From: Amorphophallus konjac
Lineage: Eukaryota > Streptophyta > Magnoliopsida > Alismatales > Araceae
NCBI GenBank assembly: GCA_022559845.1
Contig: CM040121.1
Coordinates: 564,829,581 to 564,893,580 of the forward strand
Reading direction: 5' to 3'
Length of the DNA: 64,000 nt
Numbering within the stretch: the first letter of the stretch is position 1; each line of letters starts with the position of its first letter. Below the pieces are notes generated by a model. That model had not been told where the DNA came from. It saw only the letters and a program-made list of their open reading frames with translations, and did no database searches. The position numbers and the translations under genes are program-made. Of this stretch, positions 55,701 through 64,000 are shown one piece after another.

Positions 55701-58700
55701 CCGGGGAGATGAAAGTGACTTGTCAGAACTGACGGAATCCAAATCGGATGCCCGGTTTGAGCTCGGCGCTCAAACTTCATTTTTAAAATACACTTAGTTC
55801 AAATGAACTGTTAGGACGGGGCATTTGGTTCTAAAATCTGAAATACCGGTCGGATGGCCGTGCCGATCATTCCAATACGACCGGGGAGATGAAAGTGACT
55901 TGTCAGAACTGACGGAATCCAAATCGGATGCCCGGTTTGAGCTCGGCGCTCAAACTTCATTTTTAAAATACACTTAGTTCAAATGAACTGTTAGGACGGG
56001 TCCGGGGGTCTAAAATTCGAAATACCGGTCGGATGGCCGTGCCGATCATTCCAATACGACCGGGGAGATGAAAGTGACTTGTCAGAACTGACGGAATCCA
56101 AATCGGATGCCCGGTTTGAGCTCGGCGCTCAAACTTCATTTTTAAAATACACTTAGTTCAAATGAACTGTTAGGACGGGGCATTTGGTTCTAAAATCTGA
56201 AATACCGGTCGGATGGCCGTGCCGATCATTCCAATACGACCGGGGAGATGAAAGTGACTTGTCAGAACTGACGGAATCCAAATCGGATGCCCGGTTTGAG
56301 CTCGGCGCTCAAACTTCATTTTTAAAATACACTTAGTTCAAATGAACTGTTAGGACGGGTCCGGGGGTCTAAAATTCGAAATACCGGTCGGATGGCCGTG
56401 CCGATCATTCCAATACGACCGGGGAGATGAAAGTGACTTGTCAGAACTGACGGAATCCAAATCGGATGCCCGGTTTGAGCTCGGCGCTCAAACTTCATTT
56501 TTAAAATACACTTAGTTCAAATGAACTGTTAGGACGGGGCATTTGGTTCTAAAATCTGAAATACCGGTCGGATGGCCGTGCCGATCATTCCAATACGACC
56601 GGGGAGATGAAAGTGACTTGTCAGAACTGACGGAATCCAAATCGGATGCCCGGTTTGAGCTCGGCGCTCAAACTTCATTTTTAAAATACACTTATTTCAA
56701 ATGAACTGTTAGGACGGGTCCGGGGGTCTAAAATCTGAAATACCGGTCGGATGGCCGTGCCGGACATTCCAATACGACCGGGGAGATGAAAGTGACTTGT
56801 CAGAACTGACGGAATCCAAATCGGATGCCCGGTTTGAGCTCGGCGCTCAAACTTCATTTTTAAAATACACTTAGTTCAAATGAACTGTTAGGACGGGTCC
56901 GGGGGTCCTAAAATCTGAAATACCGGTCGGATGGCCGTGCCGATCATTCCAATACGACCGGGGAGATGAAAGTGACTTGTCAGAACTGACGGAATCCAAA
57001 TCGGATGCCCGGTTTGAGCTCGGCGCTCAAACTTCATTTTTAAAATACACTTATTTCAAATGAACTGTTAGGACGGGGCATTTGGTTCTAAAATCTGAAA
57101 TACCGGTCGGATGGCCGTGCCGATCATTCCAATACGACCGGGGAGATGAAAGTGACTTGTCAGAACTGACGGAATCCAAATCGGATGCCCGGTTTGAGCT
57201 CGGCGCTCAAACTTCATTTTTAAAATACACTTATTTCAAATGAACTGTTAGGACGGGTCCGGGGGTCCTAAAATCTGAAATACCGGTCGGATGGCCGTGC
57301 CGATCATTCCAATACGACCGGGGAGATGAAAGTGACTTGTCAGAACTGACGGAATCCAAATCGGATGCCCGGTTTGAGCTCGGCGCTCAAACTTCATTTT
57401 TAAAATACACTTATTTCAAATGAACTGTTTGGACGGGTCCGGGGGTCTAAAATCTGAAATACCGGTCGGATGGCCGTGCCGGTCATTCCAATACGACCGG
57501 GGAGATGAAAGTGACTTGTCAGAACTGACGGAATCCAAATCGGATGCCCGGTTTGAGCTCGGCGCTCAAACTTCATTTTTAAAATACACTTAGTTCAAAT
57601 GAACTGTTAGGACGGGTCCGGGGGTCCTAAAATCTGAAATACCGGTCGGATGGCCGTGCCGATCATTCCAATACGACCGGGGAGATGAAAGTGACTTGTC
57701 AGAACTGACGGAATCCAAATCGGATGCCCGGTTTGAGCTCGGCGCTCAAACTTCATTTTTAAAATACACTTAGTTCAAATGAACTGTTAGGACGGGTCCG
57801 GGGGTCCTAAAATCTGAAATACCGGTCGGATGGCCGTGCCGATCATTCCAATACGACCGGGGAGATGAAAGTGACTTGTCAGAACTGACGGAATCCAAAT
57901 CGGATGCCCGGTTTGAGCTCGGCGCTCAAACTTCATTTTTAAAATACACTTATTTCAAATGAACTGTTTGGACGGGTCCGGGGGTCTAAAATCTGAAATA
58001 CCGGTCGGATGGCCGTGCCGGTCATTCCAATACGACCGGGGAGATGAAAGTGACTTGTCAGAACTGACGGAATCCAAATCGGATGCCCGGTTTGAGCTCG
58101 GCGCTCAAACTTCATTTTTAAAATACACTTAGTTCAAATGAACTGTTAGGACGGGGCATTTGGTTCTAAAATCTGAAATACCGGTCGGATGGCCGTGCCG
58201 ATCATTCCAATACGACCGGGGAGATGAAAGTGACTTGTCAGAACTGACGGAATCCAAATCGGATGCCCGGTTTGAGCTCGGCGCTCAAACTTCATTTTTA
58301 AAATACACTTAGTTCAAATGAACTGTTAGGACGGGTCCGGGGGTCCTAAAATCTGAAATACCGGTCGGATGGCCGTGCCGATCATTCCAATACGACCGGG
58401 GAGATGAAAGTGACTTGTCAGAACTGACGGAATCCAAATCGGATGCCCGGTTTGAGCTCGGCGCTCAAACTTCATTTTTAAAATACACTTATTTCAAATG
58501 AACTGTTTGGACGGGTCCGGGGGTCTAAAATCTGAAATACCGGTCGGATGGCCGTGCCGGTCATTCCAATACGACCGGGGAGATGAAAGTGACTTGTCAG
58601 AACTGACGGAATCCAAATCGGATGCCCGGTTTGAGCTCGGCGCTCAAACTTCATTTTTAAAATACACTTAGTTCAAATGAACTGTTAGGACGGGGCATTT

Positions 58701-59947
58701 GGTTCTAAAATCTGAAATACCGGTCGGATGGCCGTGCCGATCATTCCAATACGACCGGGGAGATGAAAGTGACTTGTCAGAACTGACGGAATCCAAATCG
58801 GATGCCCGGTTTGAGCTCGGCGCTCAAACTTCATTTTTAAAATACACTTAGTTCAAATGAACTGTTAGGACGGGTCCGGGGGTCCTAAAATCTGAAATAC
58901 CGGTCGGATGGCCGTGCCGATCATTCCAATACGACCGGGGAGATGAAAGTGACTTGTCAGAACTGACGGAATCCAAATCGGATGCCCGGTTTGAGCTCGG
59001 CGCTCAAACTTCATTTTTAAAATACACTTATTTCAAATGAACTGTTTGGACGGGTCCGGGGGTCTAAAATCTGAAATACCGGTCGGATGGCCGTGCCGGT
59101 CATTCCAATACGACCGGGGAGATGAAAGTGACTTGTCAGAACTGACGGAATCCAAATCGGATGCCCGGTTTGAGCTCGGCGCTCAAACTTCATTTTTAAA
59201 ATACACTTAGTTCAAATGAACTGTTAGGACGGGGCATTTGGTTCTAAAATCTGAAATACCGGTCGGATGGCCGTGCCGATCATTCCAATACGACCGGGGA
59301 GATGAAAGTGACTTGTCAGAACTGACGGAATCCAAATCGGATGTCCGGTTTGAGCTCGGCGCTCAAACTTCATTTTTAAAATACACTTAGTTCAAATGAA
59401 CTGTTAGGACGGGTCCGGGGGTCTAAAATTCGAAATACCGGTCGGATGGCCGTGCCGATCATTCCAATACGACCGGGGAGATGAAAGTGACTTGTCAGAA
59501 CTGACGGAATCCAAATCGGATGCCCGGTTTGAGCTCGGCGCTCAAACTTCATTTTTAAAATACACTTAGTTCAAATGAACTGTTAGGACGGGGCATTTGG
59601 TTCTAAAATCTGAAATACCGGTCGGATGGCCGTGCCGATCATTCCAATACGACCGGGGAGATGAAAGTGACTTGTCAGAACTGACGGAATCCAAATCGGA
59701 TGCCCGGTTTGAGCTCGGCGCTCAAACTTCATTTTTAAAATACAAGATGAAATTTGAACTTATATTGTGTGTGTGTATTTATATATATGAAAATGAGCTG
59801 GCTTAAACTATTGGCATACTCTTGTTAATGCTTGATTTCTTTATTAAGGATTTGATTATAATTTTTTTAAATGATATACAGGATCATCCGTCGCGAGATG
59901 TTGGACGAGACGACGACCAGGATGAGACATATGTGGAGGATTTGTGA
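52706..59947 (+). CDS. TnpA-like (Transposase_24) CACTA protein, 12 exons, 508 codons, intact
   Basis: Exons: 52706-52793, 52882-52938, 53027-53083, 53172-53228, 53317-53373, 53462-53566, 53634-53715, 53778-53907, 54005-54328, 54397-54501, 54581-54979 and 59882-59947. All junctions are GT-AG and all phases agree. The protein starts MVRGRRGTPRGGRGEGSGRR (basic). A proline-rich tail of four identical 19-residue repeats follows. The Plant transposase Ptta/En/Spm domain (about 212-400) has FAWTATARDNFKHLMYNARR, GPVWMRKEYWTEL, GGSVSFATHKARL and GTNAYISEKAREV. A heptad-like segment FRQIVNETVSQNISQNISTI lies near 440-470. The protein probably binds the subterminal repeats. The last intron (54980-59881) is 4.9 kb and holds a satellite array. 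Confidence 0.88.
52794..53461 (+). repeat. 145-bp exon-intron tandem repeat in the TnpA-like gene
   Basis: Four near-identical units each comprise an 88-bp intron (GTATGTATAC...TTTTCACAG) and a 57-nt exon encoding GPTTSAPLPPRDAPLPPVV. The exon is phase-symmetric, so copy number changes keep the frame. The first intron is slightly diverged, as is the unit running into exon 6. Confidence 0.95.
55090..55285 (-). mobile_element. LINE fragment at the edge of the satellite array
   Basis: The minus-strand translation LTKISIHLWKILQNSLPVDS followed by NIQRIGVR is nearly the same as TKISVRLWKILQNCIPTDSN at 32660-32720, the zf-RVT region of the other LINE. The fragment lies in the last intron of the TnpA-like gene, just before the first satellite unit. 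Confidence 0.6.
55288..59745 (+). repeat. 25-copy ~180-bp satellite in the last intron of the TnpA-like gene
   Basis: AAATACCGGTCGGATGGCCG recurs at 55302, 55481, 55661, 55841, 56020, 56200 and so on to 59613, a period of 179-181 bp. Units are nearly identical. They differ by the linker (GGGGCATTTGGTTCTAAAAT versus GGGTCCGGGGGTC(C)TAAAA), TTAGTTCAAA versus TTATTTCAAA and CCGATCATT versus CCGGTCATT. From about 57960 three-unit blocks (~539 bp) repeat in order. Each unit has the hairpin TTTGAGCTCGGCGCTCAAA and one inverted CGGTCG...CGACCG pair. Confidence 0.97.
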
Positions 59948-60234
59948 TTTTATTTTAGTTGTGTATGTTGTCATTTTATTATTATGGATGTATGATCAAT
60001 TTGTGATTTTATTTTAATTGTGTGTAATTTGAGGTTCGTGGAGATTGTGATCCGTGTAGTTGATTTATTATTGTTTTATGAAATTGTTATTTATCAGGTG
60101 TTTGTATGTGATGAATTTGAGATTTGTCGATATTGTTGTCTGTGTAGTTGATTTTATATTTATGTTATGAATTTGTTATTTATCAGGTAATTTATTTATC
60201 AGTTTAAATAAATTTTTAAAAAAAAAATAATGCA

Positions 60235-60703
60235 AAATTAGCGACCGCATGGAGACTGAATTGCGACCGAATAGCGACTATACGTTATATTTCTTTTATT
60301 AAATAATTATACTTGGCGACCGACTTGCGACCGACTAGCCACCGAATAAATCCGATAGGTTAATTTTATTTTTAAAAATATAACATAATTCGAGACCGAA
60401 TAGCGACCGAATTGAGACCGACTTAATCCGATAGGTTAATTTTATTTTTTAAAATACAACAAATGTAGCGACCGAATAGAGACTGAATGGCGACCGCATT
60501 ATTAGCGACCGATCAGGCGACCGATTATAATCGGTCTCTAGTAACGACTGATACTGCGACCGAATTATGTCGGTCGCTATATAGCGACTATTATATAGCG
60601 ACCGACATATTCGGTCGCTATATAGTGTCTGTTCGGTCGCAATGCGGATTTGCGACCGATCTACGACTGAATAGCGACCGAATATGTCGGTCGCTATCCG
60701 CGA
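60235..60703. repeat. Right subterminal repeats of CACTA
   Basis: Many copies of GCGACCGA, GAGACCGA and TCGGTCGC occur in both orientations. TTAATCCGATAGGTTAATTT-like segments alternate on the left part. This is the counterpart of the left array. Confidence 0.85.
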
Positions 60704-60717
60704 TTTTTCTTGTAGTG
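60704..60717 (-). repeat. Right terminal inverted repeat of CACTA
   Basis: TTTTTCTTGTAGTG is the exact inverse of the left end and is followed by the CAC duplication. Confidence 0.95.
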
Positions 60718-61043
60718 CACTAACTCCAAAGGACACCCACTAACATTGGTCAAGGGTAGGTGGGAGACAAGCATGGGGGACAAGGAGGGGGCATCCTCTA
60801 CCTTTGTCTCCTTGGTCTAATAGTCAAAGTCTTCTAGAAGCCCATCTTGGGCCTTAGATCAACCTTTTGGGCCCACATGTATAGAAGCCCACAAGAGAGA
60901 GAGAGGCCCAATGGGGCTCCTAAAAGTTTGGAGGCCCAATTTAGAAATTGGACTCCTTACATGAAGTGTAATCTATTTTACAACCTTGACCCATTACACT
61001 CATAAATACTCAAATAAATACACACCAATACACTAAACATAAA
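60718..61043 (-). repeat. Proximal part of the chromovirus 3' LTR
   Basis: Directly downstream (minus strand) of the pol stop, the sequence TGTTGATACTTTCTTTATG (complement near 61025-61043) starts a non-coding segment that ends at the CACTA insertion. It resumes at 45115 and lower. The likely LTR start is this TGTTG. A clear polypurine tract is not visible. Confidence 0.45.
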
Positions 61044-61050
61044 GAAAGTA

Positions 61051-62826
61051 TCAACACTCAGGGAGGGACTCCGTACTGTCGCCCAACCACAACGATGTCG
61101 ATGTCGACCGAGTCGTGCTGCGGGTCCGGTACCGACGGCTCACTGAGTCAGGCCGTACTCGTGCTCTGGTGTCCTCACCAATTCTCCCCGGGTGGGAGAA
61201 GCTCGACCCCGTCGAGTAAGGGTGCGGGTCGCTCTGGTATCGATCCAGCAGATCTGGATCTATCCTCTGTAGCTCTGCCCGGGTGATCCAGGTGTCATCG
61301 GACGCGAGCCGTTCCCTCCAACGCACCAAGTAGCGCTGCTACACTCCGCCTCGAGTAGTCGTCACCTGCTCGTCTAGTATACATTCTATCTGCTCTCGCT
61401 GCTGAGGTAACAAGGCTGGAGGTGGACACTCTAGGGTGGTGTCACTCACAATGGGTGGAGACGGCTCAAAGGGCTCACTGGATATCACCGCTGGGTCCCT
61501 ATAAGCAACGAGATCCGAGACGTTGAAAGTCGAGCTGATCCCGTAATCCTCTGGCAAGTCCACAACATATGCGTTCGATCCAACTCGCCTCACTACCCGA
61601 AAGGGACCGGCACCGCAAGCATGCAACTTCTTCACGGCTCCTAAGGGAAACCGTTCAGGTCTGACCCTGATCATGATAGAATCACCCTCCTGAAACTCAC
61701 GGTGGTGCCTATGGGCGTCAGCTAATTCTTTGTATCGTGCGTTGCTGGACTCAATGTGACGACAAATATGCTCATGCAACTGTCTACTATGGCTAGCAAA
61801 AGATTCGGCTGACTCAGACACACGGGACTGGATGGGAGATGGGACTAGGTCTATGGGTCTCCTAGGTCTATGGCCAACGACAATCTCGAAGGGGCTCATA
61901 CCTGTAGACCTATTGACCAAATCGTTATAGGCGAACTCGGCCAAGGGTAAGACCAAATCCCAATCCCTGACTCGATCTCGGACAAGACACCTAAGAAGAT
62001 CCCCCAAACTCCTATTGACAACCTCAGTCTGACCATCGGTCTGGGGGTGATATGCAGTGGACAATTTCAATTGGGTGCCCATCATGTGCCATAGGGTTTT
62101 CCAAAAATAACTAGTGAATCGTACATCCCTATCTGACACTATGGTACGGGGAAGGCCAAACCTGGAGACACAATGAGAGAAGAACAGGCGGGCAACTCTA
62201 GTGGCATCCGAAGTCTTGGAGCATGGAATGAACAAGGCCATCTTGGAGAACCGATCGACAACCACAAAGATCGAGTCATGCTTTCCTAGGGTGCGGGACA
62301 GTCCTAACATAAAGTCCATGCTAATGTCCTGCCATGGGCTATCCGGGACGGGAAGGGGAGTATAGAGGCCGGTATTTTGCTTCCTCTGTTTGGCCATAGC
62401 ACAAATGCGGCATTAGGCTACAATATGAGCAACATCCCTCTTTAGGCTAGGCTAGTAGAATCGGTGCTCAACCACCTCTATGGTCTTGTTCCGGCCAAAG
62501 TGACCAGCAAGACCTCCCGCGTGCATCTCCCACGTAAGAAAGGCACGAACAGAAGTCCGTGGGATGCACAACTTGTCACCCTGGAATAGGTGACCCTCCT
62601 GCAGTACAAACTCGCTATAATCGCGCGAGGGACCGGCCTTAAGGACGGCATAGATCGGACCAAAGTCCGGACAGTCAACATAGGCGTCCTTCAGCCTCTC
62701 TAGCCCTACCACCTCAACACTCATGGTGGTCAACATCATCACCCGACGACTCAGTGCATCGGCGACCTTGTTCTCCGCCCCTACTTTGTGCTTGAGCACA
62801 AAGGTGTACTCTTGGAGATACTCCAC
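61051..62826 (-). pseudogene. Integrase and chromodomain of the second chromovirus
   Basis: The segment starts with NKVADALSRRV (RNase H tail), then HAGGLAGHFGRNKT of the HHCC zinc domain. Two stops precede the integrase core frame (62397-61339). The DDE core has WQDISMDFMLGLS, VSDRDVRFTSYFWK and YHPQTDGQTEVVNRSLGDLL, all catalytic acids present, then GAGPFRVVRRVGSNAYVVDL. After one stop, MVRWRERLASDDTWITRAEL and QRIDPDLLDRYQS form the end of a chromodomain-like module. Confidence 0.8.
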
Positions 62827-62856
62827 CCAACGACTGTGACGAGCGTTCAGCTTTTT

Positions 62857-63974
62857 CTAGGTATGGAGGAATCGTAAGGCCTCATGATCAGAAAAGAGGA
62901 TAAACTCCTGATGTAAAAGATAATGCCTCCAATACCTCAATGCCTGGACGACTGCATAAAATTCTTTATCATAAGTGGAATAGCGCAGTTTGGCATCGTT
63001 AAGCTTCTCGCTAAAGAATGCGATGGGGTGGGACTCCTGACTCAACACTCCACCAATGCCTACCCCAGAAGCATCACATGTGACCTCAAACACTTTAGAA
63101 AAATCAGGAAGTGCAAGGATAGGTGCCTGGGTCATACGTTCCTTGATGTCCTGGAATGCCGTGGCTGCGGCTTTGGTCCATACAAATGCCCCTTCTTTAT
63201 GCAATCAGTGATTGGGGCAGTGATAGAACTGAAACCACGAATGAAGCGACGGTAGAACGTCGCTAGGCCATGGAAACTCCGAACATCGTGGAATGTGCGG
63301 GGCTCGGGCCACTCCTGCATGGCCCTAATCTTCTCTGGATCAGCGGAGACTCCATCTCTCGACACAATAAACCCGAGGAAATTGATATGATCAGACATGA
63401 AAGCACATTTCTTCGGGTTGGCGTATAAAGTCTCACGCCTCAACACAATGCAGACATGCCTAAGATGGTCTAAGTGATCCTCCCTAGTGCGGCTGTAGAT
63501 AAGAATGTCGTCAAAGTAGACGACCAAGAAGACCCCTATCATAGGGCGTAAGACCTGGGTCATCAACCGCATGAAGGTGCTAGGGGCATTGGAAAGCCCA
63601 AATGGCATAACCAACCACTCATAAAGACCATCTTTGGTCTTGAATGCCATCTTCTATTCATCCCCATGCTTGATCCGCACCTGGTGATAGCCACTACGAA
63701 GGTCTATCTTTGAGAAGATAGTGGCTTCCGACATCATATCAAGCAAGTCATCCAATCAGGGAATGGGAAAACGATACTTCACCGTGATCTTGTTGATTGC
63801 ACGGCTATTAACGCACATCCTCCATGTGCCATCCTTCTTCAGGGCCAATAATGCGGGAACAGCGCAAGGGCTCTTGCTGTCCCGAAGAGATCCCTGACTC
63901 ATCAACTCCTCGACCTGCCGCTGTAGCTCGGCATGGTCCGTAGGACTCATCCTATAGTGGGGAAGGTTGGGCAA
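62857..63974 (-). pseudogene. Reverse transcriptase and RNase H of the second chromovirus
   Basis: RT begins [20 protein letters not shown] and [19 protein letters not shown], then stops at about 63756. It resumes [20 protein letters not shown] with the catalytic [12 protein letters not shown] and [10 protein letters not shown]. RNase H has VTCDASGVGIGGVLSQ (catalytic Asp kept), YDKEFYAVVQALRYWRHYL and FSDHEALRFL, ending at a TAG that replaces a Gln codon. At least two stops and one frameshift are present. Confidence 0.8.
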
Positions 63975-64000
63975 GGATGAGCTCGGGACGAGGTCGATCT

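Larger units (their letters stand above)
45116..60717 (+). mobile_element. Autonomous CACTA (En/Spm) transposon, 15.6 kb, apparently intact
   Basis: The ends are CACTACAAGAAAAAG and the complement of TTTTTCTTGTAGTG. A CAC duplication flanks it (45113-45115 and 60718-60720), the 3-bp duplication of this superfamily. Both ends carry dense GCGACCGA/TCGGTCGC subterminal repeats. Inside are a TNP2 transposase gene and a TnpA-like gene, both spliceable to full open frames, which is rare for an element of this size. It also carries captured host sequence, a G-rich minisatellite and a large intronic satellite. It sits inside the 3' LTR of a chromovirus, so it is younger than that element. Confidence 0.93.
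61051..64000 (-). mobile_element. Ty3/gypsy chromovirus pol region, second element, runs off right edge
   Basis: Minus-strand pieces in order: RT start (63974-63756), RT core and connection (63650-63132), RNase H (63204-62857), RNase H tail plus integrase zinc domain (62826-62452), integrase core (62397-61339) and a chromodomain-like end (61329-61051). Several breaks are single stops where Trp or Gln is expected. Gag, protease and the 5' LTR lie beyond the window. The clade may be Galadriel- or Reina-like; I cannot decide. Confidence 0.85.

Noticed and set aside
55288..59745. Possible CRISPR array
   Set aside because: Units are contiguous 180-bp repeats without unique spacers, in a plant transposon intron.

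Overview
This is nuclear DNA of a flowering plant. I could not fix the species. The evidence is a spliced plant SCAI-like gene, a glycine-rich cell-wall-type protein, initiator-Met-tRNA-primed Ty3/gypsy chromoviruses, L1-type LINEs, MITEs and a CACTA (En/Spm) transposon. Most of the window is transposable elements nested in one another. No bacterial-style operon, rRNA operon or CRISPR array is present.

Region 1 (857-27321, minus strand) is a SCAI-like gene running off the left edge. Seven exons can be placed, and its introns are swollen with transposons. The ~20 kb intron between exons 4 and 5 holds a near-complete L1 LINE (minus strand, ~21350 to ~2070). That LINE was itself hit by a ~10 kb Tekay/Del-like chromovirus (7040-17037, TSD CCTAC), a 2.85 kb solo LTR (17090-19935, TSD GTGCC) and a hAT-like MITE (2751-3240). 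A second LINE and another DNA element sit in the intron between exons 2 and 3. Exon 4 carries an apparent one-base frameshift.

Region 2 (27.5-43.8 kb) is mostly non-coding. It has three MITEs, a 5'-truncated LINE with an RNase H domain, and an unidentified terminal exon (34055-34306, minus). An AT-rich tandem repeat is split by a nested LTR complex (35982-40453, TSD ATAAT). A glycine-rich protein gene (41319-42278, minus) has no in-frame ATG.

Region 3 (43.8-64 kb) is a decayed minus-strand chromovirus whose 3' LTR was hit by a 15.6 kb CACTA element (45116-60717). The CACTA element has CACTACAAGAAAAA terminal inverted repeats, a CAC target duplication and subterminal arrays of GCGACCGA. Both of its genes can be spliced by eye into uninterrupted frames: a TNP2-type transposase (1143 codons) and a Transposase_24/TnpA-like protein (508 codons). 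It therefore looks recently active.

The CACTA element is the most interesting object in the window. It contains a captured antisense exon of a TIC32-like short-chain dehydrogenase, a ~0.85 kb G-run array, three stacked hairpins upstream of the transposase, and a 57-nt exon with its intron tandemly multiplied. It also holds a 25-copy ~180-bp satellite with higher-order structure inside the last intron of the TnpA-like gene. Each satellite unit carries an inverted pair of the CGACCG core that also makes up the subterminal repeats.
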